This document shows, in pieces, positions 9,561-16,721 of a stretch of 64,000 nt of DNA. The DNA is from Phocaeicola intestinalis (GTDB lineage Bacteria > Bacteroidota > Bacteroidia > Bacteroidales > Bacteroidaceae), in contig NZ_JACSPP010000006.1 in the NCBI RefSeq assembly GCF_014837065.1, positions 1-64,000 on the forward strand. The letters are read 5' to 3'. The position numbers and the translations under genes are program-made. Within the stretch, counting starts at the first letter, position 1; every line of letters starts with the position of its first letter. The notes under the pieces are model-generated. The model ran no database searches, was not told where the DNA came from, and saw nothing but the letters and a program-made list of their open reading frames with translations.

Positions 9561-10727
9561 TTATACTTCTATTTCGCCGCTCATCAACTTCGGAAGCAAG
9601 CGGTCGCGAGCCTCGGTGAGAAGATGGATTTGCTTATATGCCAGTGCTATCTTACTAAAATAGCATGTAGTAATGCCACAATACCTAACTATCAAATCTT
9701 TTATGGGTACAATGTACTTGAGAGATGATATTGAATTGAGTGTCAATTGTGGTTGCGCAGCACCTGTGCAAATCGCAACGAAATCTAACACTTTAAATGA
9801 TTCAAAAATAAAAGGCAATTTTAGATACCCATATTTGGCACACGGTTCTACTATGAATGAATTGTTTGTCACATATGTTTCATCTTCTATCGTTCGGTGA
9901 ACAAATCCGGCATTACCACGACTTCCTATTAGTACCTTGGGCTCAAAACAATTTGCTTTTGTATATCTGCCAATTTGTTTGCTTGCTCCATAAACGGGTA
10001 TAGGACCATCTTCCACAAAATCTTTTGTCGGCAAAATTTTTCCATACTTGAAGTCAAAAACCTCCGATATAGATTTTTCCTCCCACCCCTCTGGCACACC
10101 ATCGACAATCTTGGTGTTTTCGTGTCCGGGGAAACGGAGGTCAACGAACCATTCCTTATAGAGTCGCTGGGCTGCCTCTTCATGCAACTTTATCTGCTTC
10201 TGATAATTCTCTATTAGTGAGTCGTAGCGAGATAGTATAGAGGCGATGCGGTGCTGGATTTCCATTGGTGGTAATTCCACCTCCATGTTAAGCAAATCGT
10301 TATTTGCAAGACTTGCTCTGGTTGTCATGCTTGAGAATGCCATGAACTGACCACGAAACTTAGGTGTACGTAAATAGTAACCAATGTAGCGTGGGTTAAC
10401 CCTATCTGTTATTGGACGAAGTCTTTTGGTGAAACCATTATATGTCGCGTTTGGATAATCTCTCAGTGCAACAGAACTCATTCCAAGTTCATCCATTGTT
10501 TCGCTTGTACGAGTAATGAAGACATCACCTGCTTTTATCGAACATGATTCACGTTCTTTATCAGTCGTTTGTACAAGAGATTCTAACTGCTTAGGCAAGA
10601 ACCAATTGTTAAATACGTTGGAAAAAGTAAGGAATGGAAAACCTGCTCCAAAGAACTGTCGTCCCTTGGATAAACCGTTGTGAACCTCATAAAGCTCACC
10701 TAATTTGACTTTCTTCCACTCGTTCAT
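9561..10727 (-). CDS. hsdS: Type I restriction-modification specificity subunit
   Basis: A 388-residue S subunit with two target-recognition domains (about residues 1-150 and 205-345), each followed by a conserved helical spacer: IASILSRYDSLIENYQKQI near residue 165 and a C-terminal helix ending in RDRLLPKLMSGEIEV. It sets the DNA sequence methylated and restricted by the HsdM/HsdR complex. Its start overlaps the stop of the DUF1016 nuclease gene by 4 bases (ATGA), indicating translational coupling. Only one complete hsdS is present and no recombinase or spare half-hsdS was seen nearby, so there is no sign of an S-subunit shuffling locus here. Confidence 0.95.
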   Translation of the reverse strand: MNEWKKVKLGELYEVHNGLSKGRQFFGAGFPFLTFSNVFNNWFLPKQLESLVQTTDKERESCSIKAGDVFITRTSETMDELGMSSVALRDYPNATYNGFTKRLRPITDRVNPRYIGYYLRTPKFRGQFMAFSSMTTRASLANNDLLNMEVELPPMEIQHRIASILSRYDSLIENYQKQIKLHEEAAQRLYKEWFVDLRFPGHENTKIVDGVPEGWEEKSISEVFDFKYGKILPTKDFVEDGPIPVYGASKQIGRYTKANCFEPKVLIGSRGNAGFVHRTIEDETYVTNNSFIVEPCAKYGYLKLPFIFESFKVLDFVAICTGAAQPQLTLNSISSLKYIVPIKDLIVRYCGITTCYFSKIALAYKQIHLLTEARDRLLPKLMSGEIEV

Positions 10728-11812
10728 ACCTCATCCTCCTTTCTTTCATGCCCCCATTTAGCTTTTGCGACTTCAAGGGACTTTTGTATCTGTTGAACGA
10801 GAATGTCACGCGGAGGTAATTCTGTCATATACTGAGCGACCTCTATTCCTGATTTGTCGAGTTGGAGAAGTTCAATCTGTTCCTCACTACCTTCGGTACA
10901 GAGTAAAAGACCAAGTGGTGTTTCTTCCCCTGGCTCCATTTCATTTTGTTCAAGCCAACGTAGATAGAGCTCCATCTGACCTTTGTATTGAGCTTTGAAA
11001 CGACCGAGCTTCAGATCAATGGCAATAAGGCGATGTAGCTTGCGGTGATAGAATAGCAGGTCAAGATAGAAATCCTCTCCGTCAATAATCATACGCTTTT
11101 GACGCTCAGCAAAACAGAACCCATTTCCAAGTTCAAGAATGAACTGTTCCAGATGTGCGACAAGACTATCTTCCAAGTCCTTCTCGCTATACAAGCCTTT
11201 TAGCCCAGTAAATTCAAGGAAATAAGGACTTTTGAATACTACATCAGGAGAAACTACTTTATTATCTCTGACATTGGCAAGTTCCTGCTTTACAACGTCC
11301 TCTGGCTTTGACGACAATGCTGTACGTTCGTATAGCATTCCATCAATTTCTTTGCGAAGCTGACGAACGCTCCATCTATTGGCTGATGCCAGCGTGAAAT
11401 AATAATCACGTTGCAGTTCATCTTTCAATGGCAGTAGCTCCACGAAATGTGACCAGGATAATTGTCGCGACGCTGTCGAGACAATCTGAGAATCGGGAAA
11501 AAGGGTTGCGAACTGCATGTGACGATACAAGCTTTTCACATCAAAGCCTTTGTGTCCGTAGATATTCTGTAATTGTCGTGACACTGTCGCGACAATCTGC
11601 TTTCCATAATCAGCTCGTTCATTACCAAGCACATCACGGTTGATTCGTTCACCTATATGCCAGTACATCATGGTAAGTTCATAGTTGGCAGTAGATGCCA
11701 CATGGATTCGCGCTTCGTCAATGATTTGGCGAAGGTCAGACATCAAATTTCCGACTACTGCATCCGTTGGTGAAATATCGGTTGGCACTATTGGTTTTAT
11801 CTCGTTTGCCAT
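10724..11812 (-). CDS. DUF1016/YhcG-type PDDEXK nuclease associated with a type I system
   Basis: The 362-residue product has the two DUF1016 parts: an N-terminal helical domain (about residues 25-170) and a C-terminal PD-(D/E)XK nuclease with DFYLDLLFYH (near residue 247) and AIDLKLGRF (near residue 264). Such YhcG-like proteins are often encoded inside type I restriction operons, but their exact role is not settled. It lies between hsdM (3-base gap) and hsdS (4-base overlap), so it is made together with the methylase. An accessory nuclease role is inferred from fold and position. Confidence 0.85.
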   Translation of the reverse strand: MANEIKPIVPTDISPTDAVVGNLMSDLRQIIDEARIHVASTANYELTMMYWHIGERINRDVLGNERADYGKQIVATVSRQLQNIYGHKGFDVKSLYRHMQFATLFPDSQIVSTASRQLSWSHFVELLPLKDELQRDYYFTLASANRWSVRQLRKEIDGMLYERTALSSKPEDVVKQELANVRDNKVVSPDVVFKSPYFLEFTGLKGLYSEKDLEDSLVAHLEQFILELGNGFCFAERQKRMIIDGEDFYLDLLFYHRKLHRLIAIDLKLGRFKAQYKGQMELYLRWLEQNEMEPGEETPLGLLLCTEGSEEQIELLQLDKSGIEVAQYMTELPPRDILVQQIQKSLEVAKAKWGHERKEDEV

Positions 11813-11815
11813 GAT

Positions 11816-13675
11816 TTACTTCGTGTTAAGAGTTTCCAATTCCTTCATTATCTCACTCATAAGCACGTTGGCTTCGGCATTGAGTATGGCGAGCTCTGCG
11901 TGTATCTCGCTCATACGCTCATGGAAGTCAACCCCATCGTCTTCAACTTCTGCCACTCCTACGTAGGCACCAGGAGTAAGGCTGTAGTTCTTCTCGCTGA
12001 TTTCGTCGGTGGTAGCAATCTTGCAAAGACCCAATACGTCCTGATACTCGCCATCAAGTCCGAATTTAGAAGTCAGCCAGATGGCTTCATTGACCATATC
12101 TTTGGTTTCGAGGGTATAGGCGAGTTCTGCTTCATTGGCTGCAATGATTGCCTTCAATTCATCCTTATCCTTCTTCCCTTTCGTTTTTTTGAGAGTATCT
12201 TGCTGTTCTTTGATGTACTTTTTGTATGATGCCTCTTCAGAATCAAGAATACCAAGAGCCTTCTCGAAAGTCATTTCACTATCTTGCCATGCAGTATTAT
12301 CATGTCTTTCTGCATGTTCGCTAAGAGCATTCCAATACTCTTTGATAAGCGACTTATACTTGTCTTGTTCTCCACGATAGAGGTGAACAATGGCTTGTAG
12401 ATTCTTCAACTGCCATTCAGACCACTCATTGAGAGTACGGTCAACGACGGTGTAATAGTTTCGAGCATCGATGAAGAGCACACGATTCTTGTTCTCTAGA
12501 CGCTTCGCCTTATCGAAGAACCACAGCGAGCATGGCAGCGAAAGGGTGTAGAAGAAGTTGTTGCCCACACTAACCATCACATCCACATCGCCCGTCAGGA
12601 CAAGTTTCTCACGGATGTCACGATCCTTATTGGCACTATCCGTTGCCGATGATGCCATGACGAATCCTGCACGACCATGGTCGTTGAGGTAGGCATAGAA
12701 ATATGAAATCCAGAGATAGTTGGCATTACCAATCTCTTTTGTCTTAGCATTAACACCTGGCAAGCCGAATGGCAAACGACCGGCAGCAGATGCTGATTCC
12801 GCCTTCACCTTATCAACATTGAATGGAGGATTGGCCATCACGTAGTTACACTTGCCTGCCAAGTTGTGTGCATCATGATAGAAAGAGTTGGCCTCGTCGC
12901 CGCTGATGATACGGCCGTTCAACCCATGAACCGCCATGTTCATCAGACATAGCTGGGCGTTGTACTCCACCTTCTCCTGACCGTAGAAGGTCATCTGCGT
13001 ATTGGCATTCATGCCACCTGCATTCACAAAGTCGCCAGTCTGCACGAACATACCTCCCGAACCACAAGCAGGATCAAGCATTATGCCCTGTTTTGGTTCC
13101 AGTACATTTACAAGCATCTTTACCAAAGACTTTGGAGTGAAAAACACGCCATCGTCTGATGCCACAGCCTTGGCAAACTTCGAGAGGAAGTATTCATAGA
13201 TGCGGCCAATCACATCGCCACCAATCTCGTCCAGCGTCTTATTGTTGAAAATGCGAAGCAGTTCACGCAACAGCTCATCGCTGAACATCGTATATGACTT
13301 TGGCAGAATACCGGTCAATTGTTCGCTCTGTCCTTCAACCAATGTCATGGCATGGTTTACCGCCTCGCCCAAAGGCTGGTTGTCCGGGAGATTGACCAAA
13401 TAGTCAAACTGAGCCTCACGAGGAAGGTAAAGCGCACTTTTAGCAGCAAAGTCACTTGGTTCAACAGGCATCACACGACCGCCACGACTTGGGCGATTCT
13501 TTAGCAGTTCTGCTTCAACCATCTTAAAACGGCTATAGGCGTATCTTAGAAACAGCAATGCCAAAACTGGCATACAGTATTGGCTCGATGTAAGTTTACT
13601 TCCAGCACGAAGCAAGTCTGCCGACTCCCAAAGGTCAGCTTCCAGTTTGCGGATATTTATCTTGTTGTCTGCCAT
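11816..13675 (-). CDS. hsdM: Type I restriction-modification methyltransferase subunit
   Basis: A 619-residue N6-adenine methyltransferase with an N-terminal helical HsdM_N domain, the SAM-binding motif DPACGSGGMF near residue 203 and the catalytic NPPFN motif near residue 285. An extended helical C-terminus (about 420-619) is rich in Lys and Glu. It methylates adenine in the site chosen by HsdS and protects host DNA. It is the first structural gene after the small XRE regulator and starts with ATG 12 bases after that gene's stop, so it should be expressed early in island establishment. Confidence 0.95.
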   Translation of the reverse strand: MADNKINIRKLEADLWESADLLRAGSKLTSSQYCMPVLALLFLRYAYSRFKMVEAELLKNRPSRGGRVMPVEPSDFAAKSALYLPREAQFDYLVNLPDNQPLGEAVNHAMTLVEGQSEQLTGILPKSYTMFSDELLRELLRIFNNKTLDEIGGDVIGRIYEYFLSKFAKAVASDDGVFFTPKSLVKMLVNVLEPKQGIMLDPACGSGGMFVQTGDFVNAGGMNANTQMTFYGQEKVEYNAQLCLMNMAVHGLNGRIISGDEANSFYHDAHNLAGKCNYVMANPPFNVDKVKAESASAAGRLPFGLPGVNAKTKEIGNANYLWISYFYAYLNDHGRAGFVMASSATDSANKDRDIREKLVLTGDVDVMVSVGNNFFYTLSLPCSLWFFDKAKRLENKNRVLFIDARNYYTVVDRTLNEWSEWQLKNLQAIVHLYRGEQDKYKSLIKEYWNALSEHAERHDNTAWQDSEMTFEKALGILDSEEASYKKYIKEQQDTLKKTKGKKDKDELKAIIAANEAELAYTLETKDMVNEAIWLTSKFGLDGEYQDVLGLCKIATTDEISEKNYSLTPGAYVGVAEVEDDGVDFHERMSEIHAELAILNAEANVLMSEIMKELETLNTK

Positions 13676-13687
13676 TTGATCTCTGCT

Positions 13688-13897
13688 TTAAGGTCGTTCA
13701 TTGCTTACAAGGTCGCTCATTTTGACCTGTAGAATTTCTGCAATCTTTTTGATAGTCTCTAATGATGGCTGTGCTTTGTTGGTACACCACTTGCTAATAG
13801 TCGCAGGATCTTTTTCCATTTGTTCTGCTAACCATTTTGCCGTTTTGTGCTGTTCAACAAGCACCACTTTCAATCTATTGAGGTCGTTTTTTGCCAT
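13688..13897 (-). CDS. XRE-family regulator of the restriction operon
   Basis: From the ATG at 13897 this encodes about 69 residues with one helix-turn-helix (AEQMEKDPATISKWCTN, followed by PSLETIKKIAEILQV), typical of small XRE controllers that time expression of restriction operons. A longer frame from a TTG at 13921 exists, but a TAnnTTTG -7 box (TATTTTTG) lies at 13926-13919, so the transcript should start downstream of that TTG and the ATG at 13897 is preferred. It is the first gene of the leftward operon, 12 bases before hsdM. Confidence 0.88.
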   Translation of the reverse strand: MAKNDLNRLKVVLVEQHKTAKWLAEQMEKDPATISKWCTNKAQPSLETIKKIAEILQVKMSDLVSNERP

Positions 13898-13918
13898 TTT
13901 GCGAAAATTTTTATGTGG

Positions 13919-13926
13919 CAAAAATA
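13919..13926 (-). promoter_or_regulatory. -7 box of the restriction operon promoter
   Basis: On the minus strand this reads TATTTTTG, matching the Bacteroides -7 consensus TAnnTTTG. No good TTTG -33 element was found at the usual 19-21 base spacing. Transcription would start around 13912, about 15 bases before the ATG of the XRE regulator. Confidence 0.5.
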
Positions 13927-14157
13927 CTAATTATTCATGTAAAACGTGTAATAATAAACAAAAATATTACAAAGCTTGGCAATTTTCTTTGCTATTTAGT
14001 TCAATTGAGACTAGAGAGCACAACGTCAACACCAAATATTTTTCGCTTGATAATTGAAATGTCGCTCAATTACTAACCGTTTCGTGAAATTTCAAAAGGT
14101 CACGGGAGATGAGTTTTGTCTCGAAAAGGTCACTTGAAGGTCACTAACAAAAGAAAA

Positions 14158-14187
14158 AAGCACCTACGATTGCTCGTAAGTGCTTGA
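14158..14187 (-). terminator. Intrinsic terminator downstream of the left tRNA copy
   Basis: On the minus strand a GCACTTACGA / TCGTAGGTGC hairpin with a 4-base loop is followed by a run of T. It lies just 3' of the tRNA-like gene at 14197-14302 and suggests that the gene is still an independent transcription unit. Confidence 0.75.
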
Positions 14188-14196
14188 TTTTTAGTG

Positions 14197-14302
14197 TGGA
14201 CCAGCTAGGGCTTGAACCTAGGACCTCCAGATTATGAGTCTGTTGCTCTCTTCGGCATAGAAAAGCTGCGCTTTCCTATGCAACCAACTGAGCTACAAGT
14301 CC
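14197..14302 (-). tRNA. tRNA(CAU)-like gene with a 32-nt hairpin inserted in the D-loop
   Basis: This copy matches the intact tRNA at 21825-21898 throughout except for a 32-nt insert between the GGTT of the D-loop and AGAGC of the D-stem, plus two changes in the T-stem. The T-stem changes are compensatory (CCAGG/CCTGG becomes CTAGG/CCTAG), so pairing is kept. The insert itself folds into a near-perfect hairpin (GCATAGGAAAGC against GCTTTTCTATGC). A promoter-like site (14383-14413) and a terminator (14158-14187) flank it. Total length is 106 nt against 74. It may be a pseudo-tRNA at the element end, or an expressed tRNA with an extended D-arm. Confidence 0.75.
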
Positions 14303-14348
14303 TTTGCACATCATTGCTAACAAGTTAATGAACTCTATTAAGAATGAA

Positions 14349-14369
14349 TTAGTCAACAATCAGTCAACA
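14349..14369 (+). repeat. Left copy of the AGTCAAC double repeat (possible integrase arm site)
   Basis: Two AGTCAAC units 10 bases apart. The 21 bases here differ at one position from those at 21689-21709, in the same orientation, near the opposite end of the element beside the integrase start. Direct repeats at both ends next to the tRNA att sites fit arm-type integrase binding; no direct proof is available. Confidence 0.55.
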
Positions 14370-14382
14370 TTCGTTCTTGTTG

Positions 14383-14413
14383 CAAAGATAGTCATTCTTA
14401 TGGGTTTATGCAA
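14383..14413 (-). promoter_or_regulatory. Candidate promoter of the left tRNA copy
   Basis: On the minus strand a TTG (14413-14411) is followed after 20 bases by TATCTTTG (14390-14383), matching the Bacteroides -33/-7 pattern. The transcript would start near 14376 and run through the AGTCAAC repeat into the tRNA-like gene. Confidence 0.55.
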
Positions 14414-14515
14414 TGATAAAGGCTATATTTAGTAAGTTGTTTGCAACTATTCCTATATTGAGAGATAGTATAGTTTTTATGATAAGGTATTTGTTCCGGT
14501 AGGTGATTCCTGCTT

Positions 14516-14686
14516 TTATATCAGTATTCCCGTTTTGAGAATGTCTGCATAGAGAGGATTGTTAATGTCCTCTGTATGGTTGCCTTTGCTGTATGAGCCA
14601 TAAAGGTAAAGAGCCTTTAAGGGCAACCGTTCTGCGACTGCCGCTTTATATCGCTGTGCCAATTTTATAGCTTGCTCTTTATCCAT
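14516..14686 (-). pseudogene. Truncated MNT-type nucleotidyltransferase
   Basis: A 56-codon frame starting at the ATG at 14686 contains LYLYGSYSKGNHTEDI (residues 27-41), the GSxxxG core of minimal nucleotidyltransferases of the kind found in MNT/HEPN toxin-antitoxin modules. The catalytic aspartates expected just after this core (consensus ...SDIDL) are missing and the frame ends 15 residues later, so the domain is truncated. It lies 14 bases downstream of the zeta-like toxin gene on the same strand. Confidence 0.65.
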
Positions 14687-14700
14687 AGACAAAACTACCT

Positions 14701-15297
14701 TTATTTTAGTTTATCAAATGCTTCTGCAAAGAAACGGTTAAACCATTCGTAGCTCTGATTAGTGATTTCGTGTTTAGCTGATTTCTTGATATAGATTGCC
14801 ACTATTTCTCCATAATTGGAGTTCCCGTCTACAAATGTGATATTGTCAAACAGATGCAGATTTTCTTGTACACGCTTGATTCCCTCATAGAAGTTGTATT
14901 CTATGATTTCATTCGCAACATCGTGTCCTCCAAATAACTTTCTCTGCATCACCCTTGTTGTGCTTTCTTCCAAAGACCCTAAGCCGAAATATAAAAGCGA
15001 GATTTTATATCCGGCTTCCTTGAACTCCCCAATCATGTTCAAAATAAGGTCGTTGGAGAAGTTTGTTTCAAAAGCGAAGTCTTTATGCTGTGCAATGGCT
15101 TCATCTTTTTGCTTCTGCAATTCGCTTGCTACTGTACCACTTATCCAGCGTTCTATCCAATCAGGATGTTCCTTACGCAGATTGAGTGCAAGCAAATCAC
15201 CATCAAAAGATTTGCAATGCAAATAATAAGGAGACAAACGGCTCTTACCAGCTCCGTTTGCACCTGCTATTACTGTAAATTCAGGACGTGTTTCCAT
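14701..15297 (-). CDS. Zeta-toxin-like P-loop kinase
   Basis: The 198-residue product has the zeta-toxin layout: P-loop AGANGAGKS near residue 12, an acidic SFDGD segment near residue 30, FAFETNFSND near residue 74, and an LLYFGLGSLEEST strand with downstream arginines. Zeta toxins phosphorylate UDP-N-acetylglucosamine precursors or other small substrates and are held inactive by an antitoxin; many chromosomal relatives of this shape have untested substrates. It starts with ATG 2 bases after the small 15300-15581 gene, which is the probable antitoxin. It is accessory cargo of the integrated element. Confidence 0.8.
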   Translation of the reverse strand: METRPEFTVIAGANGAGKSRLSPYYLHCKSFDGDLLALNLRKEHPDWIERWISGTVASELQKQKDEAIAQHKDFAFETNFSNDLILNMIGEFKEAGYKISLLYFGLGSLEESTTRVMQRKLFGGHDVANEIIEYNFYEGIKRVQENLHLFDNITFVDGNSNYGEIVAIYIKKSAKHEITNQSYEWFNRFFAEAFDKLK

Positions 15298-15299
15298 TC

Positions 15300-15581
15300 C
15301 TATTTGTTTAACAGGTAAGCGTATCTGCCTTTCCCCTTGTCTGCAACTCTTGAAATAACCTTGTAGCTTCTTTCCTTACGGTTGAACTCTACCAAATCTT
15401 CACTACCGTCAGGATTAGCCAAATAGAAGTTGCCTTGCTTATCCCAAAATGGAATAGAAATGCCTTTTGCCCAGCCCTCCAAGTAAATGTGTTCCACTTC
15501 CTTGCGGACATTCTCATTCACTTCCTTGACGGTCTTTCCATTGGAGAGTTGAATGTTTTCTATTTCTGCATATTCGCACAT
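15300..15581 (-). CDS. Probable antitoxin of the zeta-like toxin
   Basis: A 93-residue acidic/basic mixed protein, not recognised by sequence. It directly precedes the zeta-like kinase with a 2-base gap, the usual arrangement for an antitoxin-toxin operon. Visible features are a short helical region (VKEVNENVRKEVEHIYLEGWAKG, about residues 18-40) and a beta-rich C-terminal half. It does not look like the classical three-helix epsilon antitoxin. The function is inferred only from position. Confidence 0.55.
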   Translation of the reverse strand: MCEYAEIENIQLSNGKTVKEVNENVRKEVEHIYLEGWAKGISIPFWDKQGNFYLANPDGSEDLVEFNRKERSYKVISRVADKGKGRYAYLLNK

Positions 15582-15790
15582 AATAGTCTATGATTTGTTT
15601 TGAGCAAAGGTAGTGAATATTGTTGAATTATAGTACAATAAGCCACTGATAAATGCCTTTCAAGTATGATTTTTAGCAAGAGGACTATTTTCTACTCCGT
15701 CTTATAAATTGGATTCCGTTCAAAAAAAGTACCAGCTAAAAAGAAACGGCATCCATATTGAATAAATGCCATTTCTTCTTATCAAGTTTT

Positions 15791-16307
15791 TTAGAAGCCG
15801 AAGCCAATAGAAACAGACACACCATGAGGGTAAATATCCGTTTTATTTTGTTCTGACACCCATCCCATTTCATTTGGCTTTATCCAATCATCACAAGGGT
15901 TGGCATTGTAGGTATATCCAACTTTTAGAAACACAGATAATCCTTTATAGAAGTTCCAATTAACACCCACTCCCGGATTCATCAAGTAGGCTATATCCGA
16001 TTTTTGCATCTATGAAGGGAGAAACTTTCTTCTTTAACATGGTGTAGTTAACATCTGCATATATGGGAATGGCAGTATAGCTATCTCCTAAACGTATTCC
16101 AGCACCTGCACCCACATAAAGGTATGGGTTAAATTGAAAACCATGTGTTGTGTAAATATCAGTGGTACTAAACAGTCCCATATCATCGGTATGCAGTGTT
16201 CTGCCACCCTCAATAGAGCCTTTATAAGTTTGCACATTGCTTGTTGTGGGAGCTATGCTCAATGTAATAAGAGCAAAGAGCAACCCCATAATTCTTAATG
16301 TTTTCAT
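15791..16307 (-). pseudogene. Outer-membrane beta-barrel protein split by a frameshift
   Basis: The first frame (start ATG at 16307) encodes a signal peptide (about residues 1-24) and amphipathic strands as far as IDAKIGYS, then runs into a stop at 15960. The continuation is in another frame (NPGVGVNWNFYKGLSVFLKVGYTY and a final SVSIGFGF) and ends at 15791. Joined, they make a roughly 170-residue OmpW/porin-like barrel ending in phenylalanine. The shift lies near 15985-16000. It may be a true inactivation or a sequencing error; the rest of both parts is undamaged, which points to a recent event. Confidence 0.75.
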
Positions 16308-16341
16308 CTGTCTTTTGTTTTTATATTAAACGTATATCTTG

Positions 16342-16713
16342 TTACTCGTTTGTCACTCTTATATATTTCTCAATCTCTCCGCTTACAAGTTCGTCTATGC
16401 TGTCTGCATATATCCTTTGCCGTCTAAGTTGCTTTATAAGGCTGTCATTGGATAGTTTGAGTATCTTGAAATGCTGTTCTCCAAAGCCCTTATTATAGAT
16501 AATCAACAAATCAGGCTTTATCAGGTGGTAGGTAAATTTACCCGTTTCAGGTGGGCAGTCAGCCTTACCGTTCTTGTAAAAACCAAGTGTGTCAAGAACA
16601 TTAACATAACCATCAGCATATTCCACCATTTTCCATTTGCCAACTATCAAGCTGTCGATAGAAGCATAATTTATAGGTTGCTGTTTGTTTTTGCAACTAT
16701 AAAAGAATGACAA
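16342..16713 (-). CDS. Small putative lipoprotein of the integrated element
   Basis: The frame shown starts at a TTG and gives 123 residues beginning SFFYSCKNKQQ, that is, a lipobox-like cysteine at once. No in-frame ATG exists. Upstream codons in the same frame (RRIIGITLSFFYSC) would complete a lipoprotein signal peptide but overlap the end of the helicase gene (stop at 16722) and lack a standard start, leaving ATT, ATA or TTG. The mature part (WKMVEYADGYVNVLDTLGFYKNGKADC...) resembles small lipocalin-like Bacteroides lipoproteins. The function is unknown and the start is unresolved. Confidence 0.6.
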   Translation of the reverse strand: MSFFYSCKNKQQPINYASIDSLIVGKWKMVEYADGYVNVLDTLGFYKNGKADCPPETGKFTYHLIKPDLLIIYNKGFGEQHFKILKLSNDSLIKQLRRQRIYADSIDELVSGEIEKYIRVTNE

Positions 16714-16721
16714 AGTTATTC

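Noticed and set aside
9561-10727. Phase-variable hsdS locus
   Set aside because: Only one hsdS is present, with no inverted hsdS fragments or adjacent recombinase.
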